DNA from: Puffinus mauretanicus
Lineage: Eukaryota; Chordata; Aves; Procellariiformes; Procellariidae
NCBI GenBank assembly: GCA_023333565.1
Contig: JAJKFH010003493.1
Span: 930,001 to 994,000, forward strand
DNA length: 64,000 nt
Direction of reading: 5' to 3'
Notes under the pieces: model-generated
Told to the model about the DNA's origin: nothing
What the model saw: the letters and a program-made list of their open reading frames with translations, nothing else
The model's database searches: none
Shown here: positions 12,857-24,500 of the stretch, piece after piece
How positions within the stretch are numbered: position 1 is the first letter of the stretch
How the letters are laid out: the number at the start of each line of letters is the position of its first letter
Position numbers and translations under genes: made by a program

Positions 12857-15800
12857 TAATACATGCATAGATACAAGTTAAGATTGAGAAAACTGCCTCT
12901 CAGGCTTTTTGTCTCTATCTGATTACTTTAAAAAGTAGGAAGGAGTCATTTCCTGTGTGAAAGTGATCACTTGCCCTTAAAATGCCTACTGCCAGACAAA
13001 GTAAGTTACCACTAAAAGGTAGGTAAGTTACCTATCAATGGAAAGGAAAAAATTAAAAATACTTTGTATTCAACATATTTAATCTATGCAACATACTGCT
13101 AAATGAAATTTAATTGTGCAATGTAACTCAATAGACTTTGAAAACATTAATTGCATCCAATTATGTTTATTCTGTCAGGATGTAGTTAAAATAACTTCGT
13201 TCATGATATGTTCTTCTCAGCACATTAGGTTGAGATTATTAAGGAAAGAAGGAGATATAAATCCCTTCTACAAATCTCTTCACTTGCCCTTAGCCTGAGC
13301 AAGAATCAGTTTCTAATTTTCCCGCAGATATTTTCTGGGCCAAACTTCATGCAGGTGAAGCACCACAGTATTTGCACATTTATAGATTTTGGAAAGTCTG
13401 TGATCCTTGTCTGCCTTTCCTGTGCATATCGAGGCTATAGCTGGGTTCAACTAGAGGATCAATTGAAAATGTCAAGTTGTAACTGGAAATATAAAAGGAA
13501 GCATACAAAATATGAAATAAAAAGTAGAAGTACGCTTCCCTTCACAAAAAAGAAAGTGCTTTACTTGATAAAATATAGTGTATCTAGATGTCTTAAGCAT
13601 GCGGTGTGGTAAATTACTAACAGAAACAGACGTAATTCTTTAAACAAGGCAGGCCACAAACTCTAAATCAGATAGTTCTATTGTGAGCATGGATTACATA
13701 ATGCATTTGCATTCGCTGAGACAATTTTGTAAATGAGCAGAGACCACAGGAAGTTATCTGACTAGGTACAGAGATAAAATAATGTGAGATTTAAACACTT
13801 CAGACTTGCAGTTTGTGGCAGTATGCAAACTGATGAATTGTCCCCCATTTTGCAGGTGTGAACCTACACATCTTGATATATAGAATGTCAGTAGATTGAT
13901 TGGGTTCATGATACGCAAAATGAGGAAGAGTGATCCTATTTAGATAACAAATGCCTGAACTTTTTGTCCAAAATTCAAACTAAACTTAAATAATTTTTTA
14001 AGGTTCAAAAGCATATAGTGATCATTCTCAAATGATGCATACTGCTTTATTTTCACTAGAATTCTGTCTAGAACTGAAAAGAATAAGTGGCAAAAAAGGT
14101 GGTTGTTCTGGCGTAAGCAGCAGAACAAATGACCTATCGTCTTGCTGGAATGTGTCTTTCTGTTCAGTTTTGCAGATTCAAAAGATCTTATAGTGTGAGT
14201 AAAATTCACAGAAGTATCCCAATTGTATAAATGTTTAGCTGAACTGTGTACCCATCAAAATTAGTTTAACTTGGATAACTCTAAAATTACTAAAAGTTAG
14301 ACATATAAACAAAAATTAAATAATCAAGGCTTTACATGTATGTTGCTTCTTTTATAGTAAATATTAGATAATCTTATAACATCTGTGGAAATTACTACTA
14401 GCTTTAGCTGAACTTATTTTAGAGTGAACATAAAATCAAGACAGTCAACACCAGACACAAATTTAGTCATCTTCAAGTATGTAAAAGTTAGCTAATTTAC
14501 TTTTTGGTGGCAGTCAAAGTAAATCTCATGTATGTATTCTGAGTGATATTAATAATAAAAATACTTAGGTAATTCACAAATACATAAAAAAAAGAATAAG
14601 GATTTTACAGCTGTAGACTTCCGATAGTAGAAGATGTTCTATACATCTTCTTAATTGAAATGCTTGGAAGGTTTTTTGGAGGAGAGTTCTATCTTTTAAA
14701 GTTTCAAATATCCTTTTGTTCCAGGTGGTAAATGTTCCTTCATTCACATATCTAGTCTTGCAAGAACTGTATACCAAGAACGGAAAAAGACAAAAAGAGC
14801 AAACAAAACCTAGGATATTAAGACCTGGTATTCAAGGTACAAATGTTCTTTGGTTTTTAAAGAAGAGTTTGAAAAAAGTTAGAATACAAATCCATTCACT
14901 TTCTTTATAAGTAAAGGCACCCTTTTTTTTTTCTTGTTCATAGCTCTTCTGAACCATTCACAAGTGAGTTTCAGAACCACTACAAATGCAGATTTCTGTA
15001 TTTCCACAGGTGTTGTGTATGCTGAAATACTTTCTAGAGTTTTAAGATTTATCAGGACTGCCAATACATATTGGGTATTTCAGTTTGAAAGAGAATACCA
15101 AAGAAATTCTTCTCCCCAATTTTTTGAATAAAGACTGACACCAGATTTAGCTATGATATGAGTAGTTCTAGACTTTATTCTACAGTAATTCATATTCAAG
15201 TTCCATTTTAGTTGAGATATATTATTTCACTGCTTATTTTTCAAATATGCATATTTGCCCATTAACATCATAAATATATTCTTTCTTATTCACACACTGG
15301 TGTATTAATACTATCAATAAATTCCTTCTCAGCAGATGATGGCAAACATATCTTTCCAAATTACTGTCTGCAAAAGATTTCTTTAACTATAACTTTTAAA
15401 TAAGTACTTGTTAATAACAATAACCAGCTGAATAAAACATTCCTCCTCTTTAGCTTTGAAATTTTCTCTCAGGTGGCTTACATGTACCATGAGTCAGATG
15501 TAAAAAAAAAAAAAAAAAAGATAGATGTGCAAGTTCTTTGACTCAGGCTATACAGCATATGATTGAAGTAAAGAACATCATCTCCTTTGTTCACCAGGGA
15601 TTTTTATTATTATTATTTCTCTCTGGTCTTCTACTTTTCTGCTCCTCAAATGAGGCTAATTACAAAGGAAAAAAGTTGAAACTGGTGGAGAGAGATCCTT
15701 TAAAGCCATTCCTTTTGCAGAATGGAACAAAAGAAAGTACCAAGGGCATGGATAGACCTTGAAAAAAAGAAAAGAGAAAAACCATCTAATGAGGATGTTG

Positions 15801-16495
15801 AGATAAGTGCTTGTGAAGAAAACTGGCAAAAAAGGGCTTTTAGTCTAAAATCCATAAATAAGTGGGCATTAGATGGGTACTAGAACATTTTTAACAAGAG
15901 AGGCCACCAAACTCTATCATCCTATGCAAGAGCTACAACCCTAAAAACTCTTCTTCTTAACAAGATAAGGGTTTTTCTCTGAAATATTAATTTGAAAAAG
16001 AAATACTTGAAAATTAAGGAGTATTATTCATGTCTGTGAATCCATTATAGAGGAAGACACCATCAAAGCTGCTTTAGATATAATTATGAATGCTGTAGAC
16101 TTTCTAAAGGTCAAAGATCCTAAACAGTATGAAGAAATTGTTCACAGTATATGATGGTTCAGACAGGATTTGACCTCCAATCTCTCTTTGGGTCTTCTAG
16201 GCTGTGCTAAAGAAGAAGCACGTACAGCGTCAACTAGAGAAGAGTTTAAGAATCAAATCATTTGCCCATCCTCCAAACCTATTTCTTAATACTCCTGGGT
16301 AATTGGGCACTCAGACGTGCTTGATATCCATAGATGTGCAGGTCAGGTGTTTGAGACTCAGTCTAATTACCAGAAAATGACTGCCAGCTAAGCATTGTCC
16401 ATTTCAGCTCTCAGTACTGCTCTTGTAACACATAAAGGAGAAAAACAAATCTGAAAGGGAGAGAAGATAAAAGGACAGAGAAAAATAAACTATAG
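12857..16495. other. Unique AT-rich non-coding sequence
   Basis: No gene or repeat family is recognised beyond an 18-base A run at 15,502-15,519. The run has no adjacent element resembling a processed pseudogene or SINE. Confidence 0.55.
15502..15519. repeat. Poly(A) run, 18 bases
   Basis: An uninterrupted run of 18 A. No retroposed sequence was recognised directly upstream, so it is treated as a simple repeat. Confidence 0.8.
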
Positions 16496-16565
16496 GACCT
16501 GATCCAAAGACTGTAGAAGTTAATGGAAAGTCCCATTAGCTTCAGTGAGGTTTAGATTAATCCCG
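16496..16565. repeat. Old palindromic repeat, copy A
   Basis: The left half (CCTGATCCAAAGACTG..GAAGTTAATGG) and right half (CCCATTAGCTTCAGTG..TTTAGATTAATCCC) are imperfect reverse complements over about 30 bases. The same layout and wording appear at 37,601-37,666. The pattern 'gatccaaag..gaagtcaatgg / ccattgacttc..ctttggatc' resembles an old palindromic repeat found across reptile and bird genomes. The family name is not known to me with certainty. Confidence 0.55.
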
Positions 16566-19500
16566 TTTTTAACAAGACTGGCAGTTCTTTATCCCATCAT
16601 GCATTAGATCTCCTTTCATCCATGTGTACCAGGAAGTTTGCATTTAGTACCAGTGATCTGATTTTTGAACATGTTCTGACAGATTTGGTATTTATGAATC
16701 AGTCAAGGAATTATTTACTATAACTTTGTTTTTTTCAGAAGTTTCTCTTAATATGAAATTTTAACGGCTTTGAGAAAAGATTACAGTACAACAACAGTAG
16801 TCCCCAAAATATGATAATAATAGCTTGTAAATCCCTCTGGCCATAACTGAAAATTTGATGTTTTCACTGCCTATGGTGCATTTTGATTGTGAATACGAAA
16901 AGCAATAAAATACTTAGTGCAGATTTATGAACAAAGTGTTTCCTAAACATATGATACAATTTACACTGCTCCTTTCTTATTCACCTTTACTGAAACTTCT
17001 GGCACATGTTCTGTGCCACAGATGGGCCAGCAAAATACACATGTATCTAGTGATCAGGTGTTTGAACTTGATTGCCAGCTAGCAGCTTTTGGTGTGATAG
17101 AGGATTCACCCACAGGTGTCCTACACACAAGAGAGTAATCTTTTGGCACTAACTTTTCACAGCAGGCTACCTGTGTGGCTGATAGCCATTGGCCCTTTTA
17201 TGTGACTCGCTGCAGCATTTCCCAAATTCTGGGTCAATGATGAACAAATATAGCAGGATGATACCAAATGGTTTGATATATCTCCTGCAATAATTCAGGT
17301 TTATTTATTATAGTTTACAATTTGATTTACCAAATACTGAAGCTGAATTAATATGAATGTTCAGTGGTTTTCTTTGTATCAATGATTTTCCTTGTATCAG
17401 GGTTTTTCCTGAACCATCACTTCTAAAACTTATGTTTTATGTTTTATAGAACATAAATTTTGTGAGTTTTTGAGAGCACAGATATTATGATAGATAATGT
17501 CTTCTGCATAAAGATTAATAAACCAGCAACAGCTGCATAAGAAATGGTAAGAGTATTTTTGTTCTAGATTCAAACTAGAGAGATTAATAATGTTCTTTAC
17601 TTGTGAGACAGTCTTTTATTTTGCTTTATATGGCACACTCGTATCACTGAAGGATCAGAAGTAATTCCATAATTAAATTCTGTTGATACGTGCTTTTAAA
17701 ACAAAATTATAATCCTTCTGTTTCACACATTAAAGATTCAGTCTCTGAATAACCGCAGTAACTCTTCAGAGGACACTTGAATTTTCTTTATTACATTTTA
17801 AGAAAAATATTTACCAACTGTAGCAGAGGAAATATGTACAAATGCTCTCTTAGTGACATTTTGCACATTTTTCTCACATATCTTTGAGTTCAGCTAGCTA
17901 AATAACCACAATTCCCACAAACTGCAGACTTCATGGACTCAAATAGTGTCTTAAACATAGATGCTTTCCAGCTATGAAAATTGTATACGCAGAGCTATTT
18001 CTCTTATTCCTTGTAACCTACATGAGTTTGACCAAGCCTAGTCAATGGAGCTACTGAGAAATAAGATTTATGTTTTCCATGGGGGGAAAAAAAAAACCCT
18101 CTCTTGGCTTTTTTTCATCGTGGTGTTATGGAAGTTTTGTAGTGAGATTGAAATCCCACCTGAACAATCTATATGCATGTTGAGTTGTAGATAGATAGTA
18201 GAAGCCCTAGGTGAATGTTGGTTGGCTGAGACAAAAGGGAAAAACGTGGATTGAGTGGATGATGCTGAATGATGTTGAGGAATAATTAAATGGAGTGACT
18301 GTTAAATGTTGTACCTCTATTAAATGTAATTAAATTAAGAAAGGGACAAAAAGGCATGGTGATGATAAACTAAATAATTTAGTTGTTTATTTCTTTTCCT
18401 TTTATAATTTCTGTGGGCCTGATTTGGTTTTGTGTGCAAATTGTGTTAAATTCCTCTTTGGTTGAAATACTGTGTTCGTTGCTGTATCTCTTGACAAAAA
18501 GGATTACTGACTGAGAGCAGTTACTATTTTGGACCCTTTCTTTCTAAGGTAATGGAAATTAAAAAAAAAATATGCTATCTTTCTGCCAGTGCATATTGTT
18601 TTTCGTCAGTAAGAGGAAAATTACTAATATTTTAGAATATTAGTAATGTGACTTTTCTTAAGTGTGGAAATGGAACTGTGAGTTGTGCAATAAAGACATT
18701 CTGAAATACATATGTAGTCAATTACCTGAGCATTTCTCAGTCAACTTTAAATGGGCTTTTTCAGAAGTTGCGCCTGCTGATAATTGTGATCTATCCACTG
18801 TGGTGTATGTTGTCTTACATGTTTACATGTATTGCATCTTATCATGTTTCCTTCACTTCCTTCGTATGAATAAATTGCTAGTACCTAGCATAAATCAGGA
18901 TAACAGCACATGTCAAATAGATAAAAAGACATTGCATTTTTGCTTAGATGGCTGCTGTCATTAAAGGAGAAGTGGCAACTGGAATTGTATTATCTACTTA
19001 ATATTCAAAACTATTCAGTTTATATGGAAAAATTATTTTCTGATGGCTTCCAACGTAAGTTAAAAAGGAAAAAAATAATCTGTTAATTTTTTTTATCTTA
19101 TTTTCCTAGCCGCGATCACTTGGTTGTCTAAAAATAAACAAAAATGACTCGTTGTGACAGCAATAGTAGTTTTCTTTCAATTTAGGCGTTATATAAACTT
19201 TGGCTGGAAAAATTGCATGTAATGAATTACTACTCTCTGATTTTGAAATGTGGGGCTTCTTCCTCATATTCATATTTATTTTCTTAAAAGTGCCAAACAT
19301 AGCTATAGTCATCTCTACTCACCTCAGCAAAACCCTTCCCAGGTTCACCTTAAGAGACTGTACTCTCAGCAGCCCTCCTACCTCAGTAAAGCAGTGTCAT
19401 CCATGTTTGAATTACTACAACTCATTTGTAGTATATTGTGCCTATATTTTTTTGAAAGGACTTCTCCCTTGGGTTTCCATTGTGTGCTCATTTGGAATTT

Positions 19501-20987
19501 CACCCAAACAAGGAAAAAAAAGGACATTTTTTATTATTATTTCTGTTTCTCTGTACAGAAGAAAATGTAGGAGGAGATGGGATTTCATTTCATATGCTTT
19601 TGTTTATTAATCTTTGTGATTTTGATAATGCTGCCTTATTTTGGCCTCTTGAAATAGCTCTATTTAGGGTCTGTTGGTGTGATTTTGTGCAAAATAATGA
19701 AGCCGTTCTGGATTCTGTATTAGGCTTTACCTTTCCTTGAATATATTTTGGAACACTAAACTTTTACTTTGGTATTCTGGGAAGCTAACACTTCCCCATC
19801 TCAGCTATGTTGCTTTCATTACATTTCAAATCTTTGGCACTCTGAGTAATTTTCTTCACCTGCACAAATTACACAATTTTTTTTGTATGCACAGGTGAAA
19901 CAATCTTTTAGTCTCTAGTTGAGGAAAAACAATGCCAAATCATCTCAGACTTTAAGACTCTAAGATTAGTAGGAGCAATTTCCTCAGAAATACTGACAAG
20001 CTTATCCACATTTGACTTCATTTTCTTAGATAAAGGTCAAGTTCAGTAAAATACATCACTTAATTGGAAACTGTATATGGCAGATACGAACACAGTGAAT
20101 GCACTGGATATCATAATTTAGTGAGCTGAAGGGTGCATTGGGGATATCTGAGAAAAAGAAACACTGACAAATTACTTTCAATAAACAACATACAAATATT
20201 AAATGAATTATTCTTAGCTCTGACCTTTTTGTAAGCGAAAAGATCTGCTTGTTTTTGCAGTTGAATTATGAATATATCTTAGTGACAGTGTGATCCTACC
20301 CATTGCATGTGATTTTTAGAAAATAGATTTGTGCTTCTAGTGTGCCCAAGATCCATTATTTTGCCATAGTATGCACTTAGCTTTATCTTACTGCTTGCTG
20401 AAGACAAACACTTCTGTGATGGTTGGAAAGCTTTCTGTTGATTCTTGTTTTCACACCATTTAATACTGAAAACCAGAAAAACTAATGAAAAGATACATTG
20501 AATTGGCTTTAAAGAAATATTGGCTAGATGCAATAATAATATCTATATTGAACATGTTGGCAACAATCAGTGTATTTGGATGCTTGTCACACAGACAAAT
20601 TTCAAAACTTGTGATATAGACCTCTGTTCTCCCCTATATCTAAATGTCAGCTGGAGTTGGTGTAGAATGGTAGTACCTAGCATAAGCAGCCTTTTTGTTC
20701 TAGTTTCTACCAGGAGGGAAAGCGAGGTCTGTAAAAGCTCCTGCTCTGTAAAGGAGCCTGGTTACTGTGCTGCCTTATTATCACACCTGCCCGCGTCACG
20801 AGTGCTGGAACCTCTCTGACATCTTTTTCTGCCTAGAGTAAATACGGGGCAGCTGATTCAGGAGGCATATGCTGATTATGTGACACAAAGTGGCCTTCTG
20901 TGATTAGACAATCCAGACAGAAGATAAATTATTAAGAGAGTAAACATTTTATTATAATAAGGGGAGGGACAATTTTCATTTTATTAA
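16566..20987. other. Unique AT-rich non-coding sequence
   Basis: No gene is recognised. Overlapping frames at 19,200-19,740 lie in all three + frames, which points to a chance stop-poor stretch rather than coding. The hairpin at 18,620-18,647 is listed separately. Confidence 0.55.
18620..18647. other. Perfect 12-bp AT-rich stem-loop
   Basis: Arms ATTACTAATATT (18,620-18,631) and AATATTAGTAAT (18,636-18,647) are perfect reverse complements around a 4-base loop. It could extrude as a cruciform, but AT-rich palindromes also arise by chance and replication slippage. Confidence 0.6.
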
Positions 20988-20991
20988 CCAT

Positions 20992-21529
20992 TGTCCTGGT
21001 TTTGGCTGGGATAGAGTTAAATTTCTTCCTAGTGCTGTGTTTTGGATTTAATATGAGAAGAATGTTGATAACACACTGATGTTTTTAGTTGTTGCTAAGT
21101 ACCCTGCTAGTCAAGGACATTCAGCTTCCATGCTCTGCCAAGAGCACAAAGGGATGGGAGGGAGCATAGCCAGGACAGCTGGCCCAGCTGGCCAACGCAG
21201 TATTCCATACCATGTGATGTCATGCTCAGTGTATGAATGGTAGGCGTTTCCGAAGGTAGCGATCGCTACTTGGTTATCGGTCAGTGCAGGTGGTGAGCAA
21301 TTGCATTGTGCATCACTCATTTTGTATATTCTATCATTATTATTATTGTTGTTGTTGTTGTTATTATTATTTTCCCTTCCTTTTCTGTTCTATTAAACTG
21401 TCTTTATCTCAACCCACGAGTTTTTTTTACTCTTACCCTTCCGATTCTCTCCCTGTCCCACTGGGGGGGTGGGGGGAGTGAGCGAGCGGCTGTGTGGTGT
21501 TTGGCTGCTTGCTGGGTTAAACCACGACA
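20992..21529 (+). mobile_element. Solo LTR of an avian endogenous retrovirus
   Basis: The element begins TGTCCTGGTTTTGGCTGGGA and ends ..ACCACGACA, giving TG..CA termini. It is flanked by the 4-base direct repeat CCAT (20,988-20,991 and 21,530-21,533). The terminal sequence is that of a widespread bird LTR group. A polyadenylation-type ATTAAA lies at 21,392-21,397, and the 3' part carries a TTA/TTG run and G tracts. No internal retroviral genes flank it, so it is a solo LTR left after recombination between the two LTRs of a provirus. The intact ends and preserved target duplication suggest a moderately young insertion. Assignment to ERVL or another group cannot be settled here: 4 bases fits the TG..CA boundaries, while shifting the right edge by one base gives 5 (ACCAT). 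Confidence 0.88.
21335..21371. repeat. (ATT/GTT)n microsatellite inside the LTR
   Basis: ATT triplets change to about five GTT triplets and then back to ATT. The tract lies 3' of the LTR centre, upstream of the ATTAAA signal, and is probably length-polymorphic. Confidence 0.8.
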
Positions 21530-21533
21530 CCAT

Positions 21534-24500
21534 TCATATAAGCAAGCTAGACTATCAATTATAATCTTTACCCAGGACAAAACCAGGGCAAATTTATCTA
21601 GTTCAAACCAGAAAATTGTCTCTTTTAATTACAATGTCAAGTGGCTCTGTAATTGGAAATGGACCTCTAAAAACATAGCAGAACTTGTCAGATGTGTGTC
21701 TGCAGTGAAAAAATTGGTCACATAAAATGAATAATTTCCCCAAATAATTCACTTCCAGAAACAAATATCAGACATCAGTAGAATGGTGCAATTATCTCCT
21801 GTTTCACCCTAGAAAAATAAAAAAAATGTTTTTTTAAAGTGCAGTTGTAAAAACCTTATTATGTTAATTCTGTTAAAAACCTTCTCCTGGAAAAGAATAC
21901 GTGCTGGGCTTGGACTATCCGGAGGCTTTAAGCATCTAGTTGATGATACTACCTGAGAGTCTCAAATACCACTCTCAAACAATGTGAAAAAGAAACACTT
22001 TGACTTATTCCATTCAATAAGTAATACACAGATAGTCAACAGTGAAATACTGAGACTCAAAACATTGAGCATCATGATACATTGTCACTGGATGTTTAGA
22101 GTATTGCCAGTCAAATGATTTAGGAATTACTATAAAGCATTAAGATACAATATTTTAATAGGGGAGTCATTTGGGTAAAACAGTACTCGTATAAGAAAAT
22201 AAATGCTAGTTTGTGGTAGGTTTAATATTACCTAATATTATGAATTTGTATTAATTGAATGAACATAGTCTCCTTAAGTGCAAATTTGATGACAGATAAA
22301 ATGAATTAAGATTCTTTTAGTTGCTACTTTAAATTGCTGCTTCTGCCCTCTGCGCCTCTCGCCCAATTAGCCACTAGCTGTGTGTTCGCTTTTACAATTC
22401 ATGTATGAACTGTAGAAAAATTACATGGACTATAATGCATTTTTAGTGGTGATTCTTGTGGAAAATGTGTCGGATATATGACATTAAAATGTATGCTGAA
22501 GCTGTTGTTTAAACCAGGATGCCTAACTATTTCTTGAATGTGTTCACAAGGAAAAATGATGATAATACAGTTGAATAGATGAGTGACAAAAGTGGCCTTG
22601 CTGAAGGCTTGGTTTGATTCTTGGCTGTAACCCAGTTAATGGAACCCAGTCATGGAAACAAACAGAAGTTCTCTGAGAGTAAGGACTAGGCTACGCTTAG
22701 CACTGCACTTTGCGCTCTCATGCTAACTCAGGTTGCAAGCTCACATATTTGATTCCAGTACCCACTGTTGGCTCACATTCAGTCTCTTCTTTGGTGCAAA
22801 ACAGCTGGCTCCCAGACAAGAAAGCTTCAACTGGAAATGCGGAGCGTATGTGATAGTTGCTCAGACCTTTGTGGTTCACTTAAAACTTAAAGAGGCAGTT
22901 CAGTAAATCTGTCGTAGGCCCTCTGAGGCCTACCGTGCAAGTCTCAGGAGTCTATCTAGATCTAAACAAATATGCAAGTGTCCTCCTTGCTGGGACTGTA
23001 CCTAGACCTAGCACGATTAGAGTAAAGAGCAAAGAAATGCTGGGTCCTGTAATTCCAGGGATGTCGGCTTCAAAGGAGGGGAACCAAATCACTTTGAAGC
23101 CTCTTATTCACATCCCAGACTTCATCAGCTCTGTCGTGCAGTTCGCTTGTGCAGCGAGTTCAGTCCTGACTGAGCCAATCAAGAACTGACGTGCCAGGGA
23201 GATTTTCACAGAGTGTGCTGGGAGATCATAAGACGTGTGAAATGCACAAGAATCGCTTCATGTTTAACCCTGGAAAGGCCAGTGCAAAAGCAGATGCGTC
23301 CAACAAGCCTGTTAAAGTGAGTTGAATGCAACAGGCATCAGTTTTGAATGAATGTGGGATGACAATGTGGACACAATTGGCTTTAGCCATTTGGCTTTGG
23401 GACCTTGAACTCCCAAAATGCCCATAAAATGCACCAAAAAGATGTGAGATTACTAGCCACCTTTTTCTTGGCGGTGCAACAGATTTACAATGATACGCTG
23501 GAACAGGTTCATTGTGTCCAGCCATAAAGAAAATCTAAACATATTGTGTATTAACAATTATAAAATTGTATTTGGAGATGAGTCTGCTTCATTCCATTTT
23601 TTCTTACTAAAATGATCTAAATTGTATAGCGTATATAATATCATTAGCATCTATCTGGTAAGACACCTGCAGGTTTGATAACCATCCTTATCTAATGTAA
23701 GCAGAACTTTTAGACCTGTTTCACATTTTAGTTGGTGTTAAAGGACTGCAATAAATACTAGGAAGTAATAGGAAAGCAAAAATGAAGGAACAAAGTTAAA
23801 ACTGAGGGTGGCAAAGCGAAATGAAGAGGAGGGCTGTGCAGCTCTCTTTCCACCGGTACTGCAAGGTTTTAGTCATCATTGTGGTTGAGTCTCTGCTTCT
23901 GAAAAAAGTTGGATGGGATGAGGTATACAGAGCTAGGACTGCTTTACTTCTTTTAACTGACTGTGCTGCTAAATCTGCAAATAATTGTGTGAGTAAACAT
24001 CATTTGTGGAAATGAACTGTATCCATATAAACATGCTGTTGGACCAACGGTGTCACCATATGGATAGCTACACAGCATTTGTAGCAAGTGAAGCAGAAAC
24101 AAGGGGAACAGAAACTTTTTTCTGAATGGCATTTGGCTTGAAGACTCCAGGAGGCATAGATCCTAGGTATAGCACTACATAATGAAAATGTATCTTCCAA
24201 GTATATAGTGCTGCATTTGTCTACACATACTAAAAATATTTACAAAATGTATAGGATAGATTTTTTTTTAATTGTTTAGTGCACGAGTTTACAAACATTA
24301 TAGGGCCAAAAGTATGCGTACATTTATGTACTATGTAAGTTGCGCTTGCGGTCAGTGAATCACCATGTAAATTAGGCCAACATATTTAGCTGAACTTTTA
24401 TGCTTATGTTTATACAACCAAAGGTTTGAGAATATCATCATCTTGGCATAGGCGATTTTCACTGACCATCCAAATATGGCTACTTTGAAAATAGAATGAT

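Noticed and set aside
15502..15519. Poly(A) run as the tail of a processed pseudogene
   Set aside because: No retroposed coding or SINE sequence is recognisable upstream.
19200..19740. Three overlapping + frames of 86-136 codons
   Set aside because: Open frames in all three phases show a stop-poor stretch, not a gene.
22935..23189. 84-codon + frame in a GC-richer block
   Set aside because: Starts at GTG, lacks splice signals and matches nothing I know; more likely non-coding.
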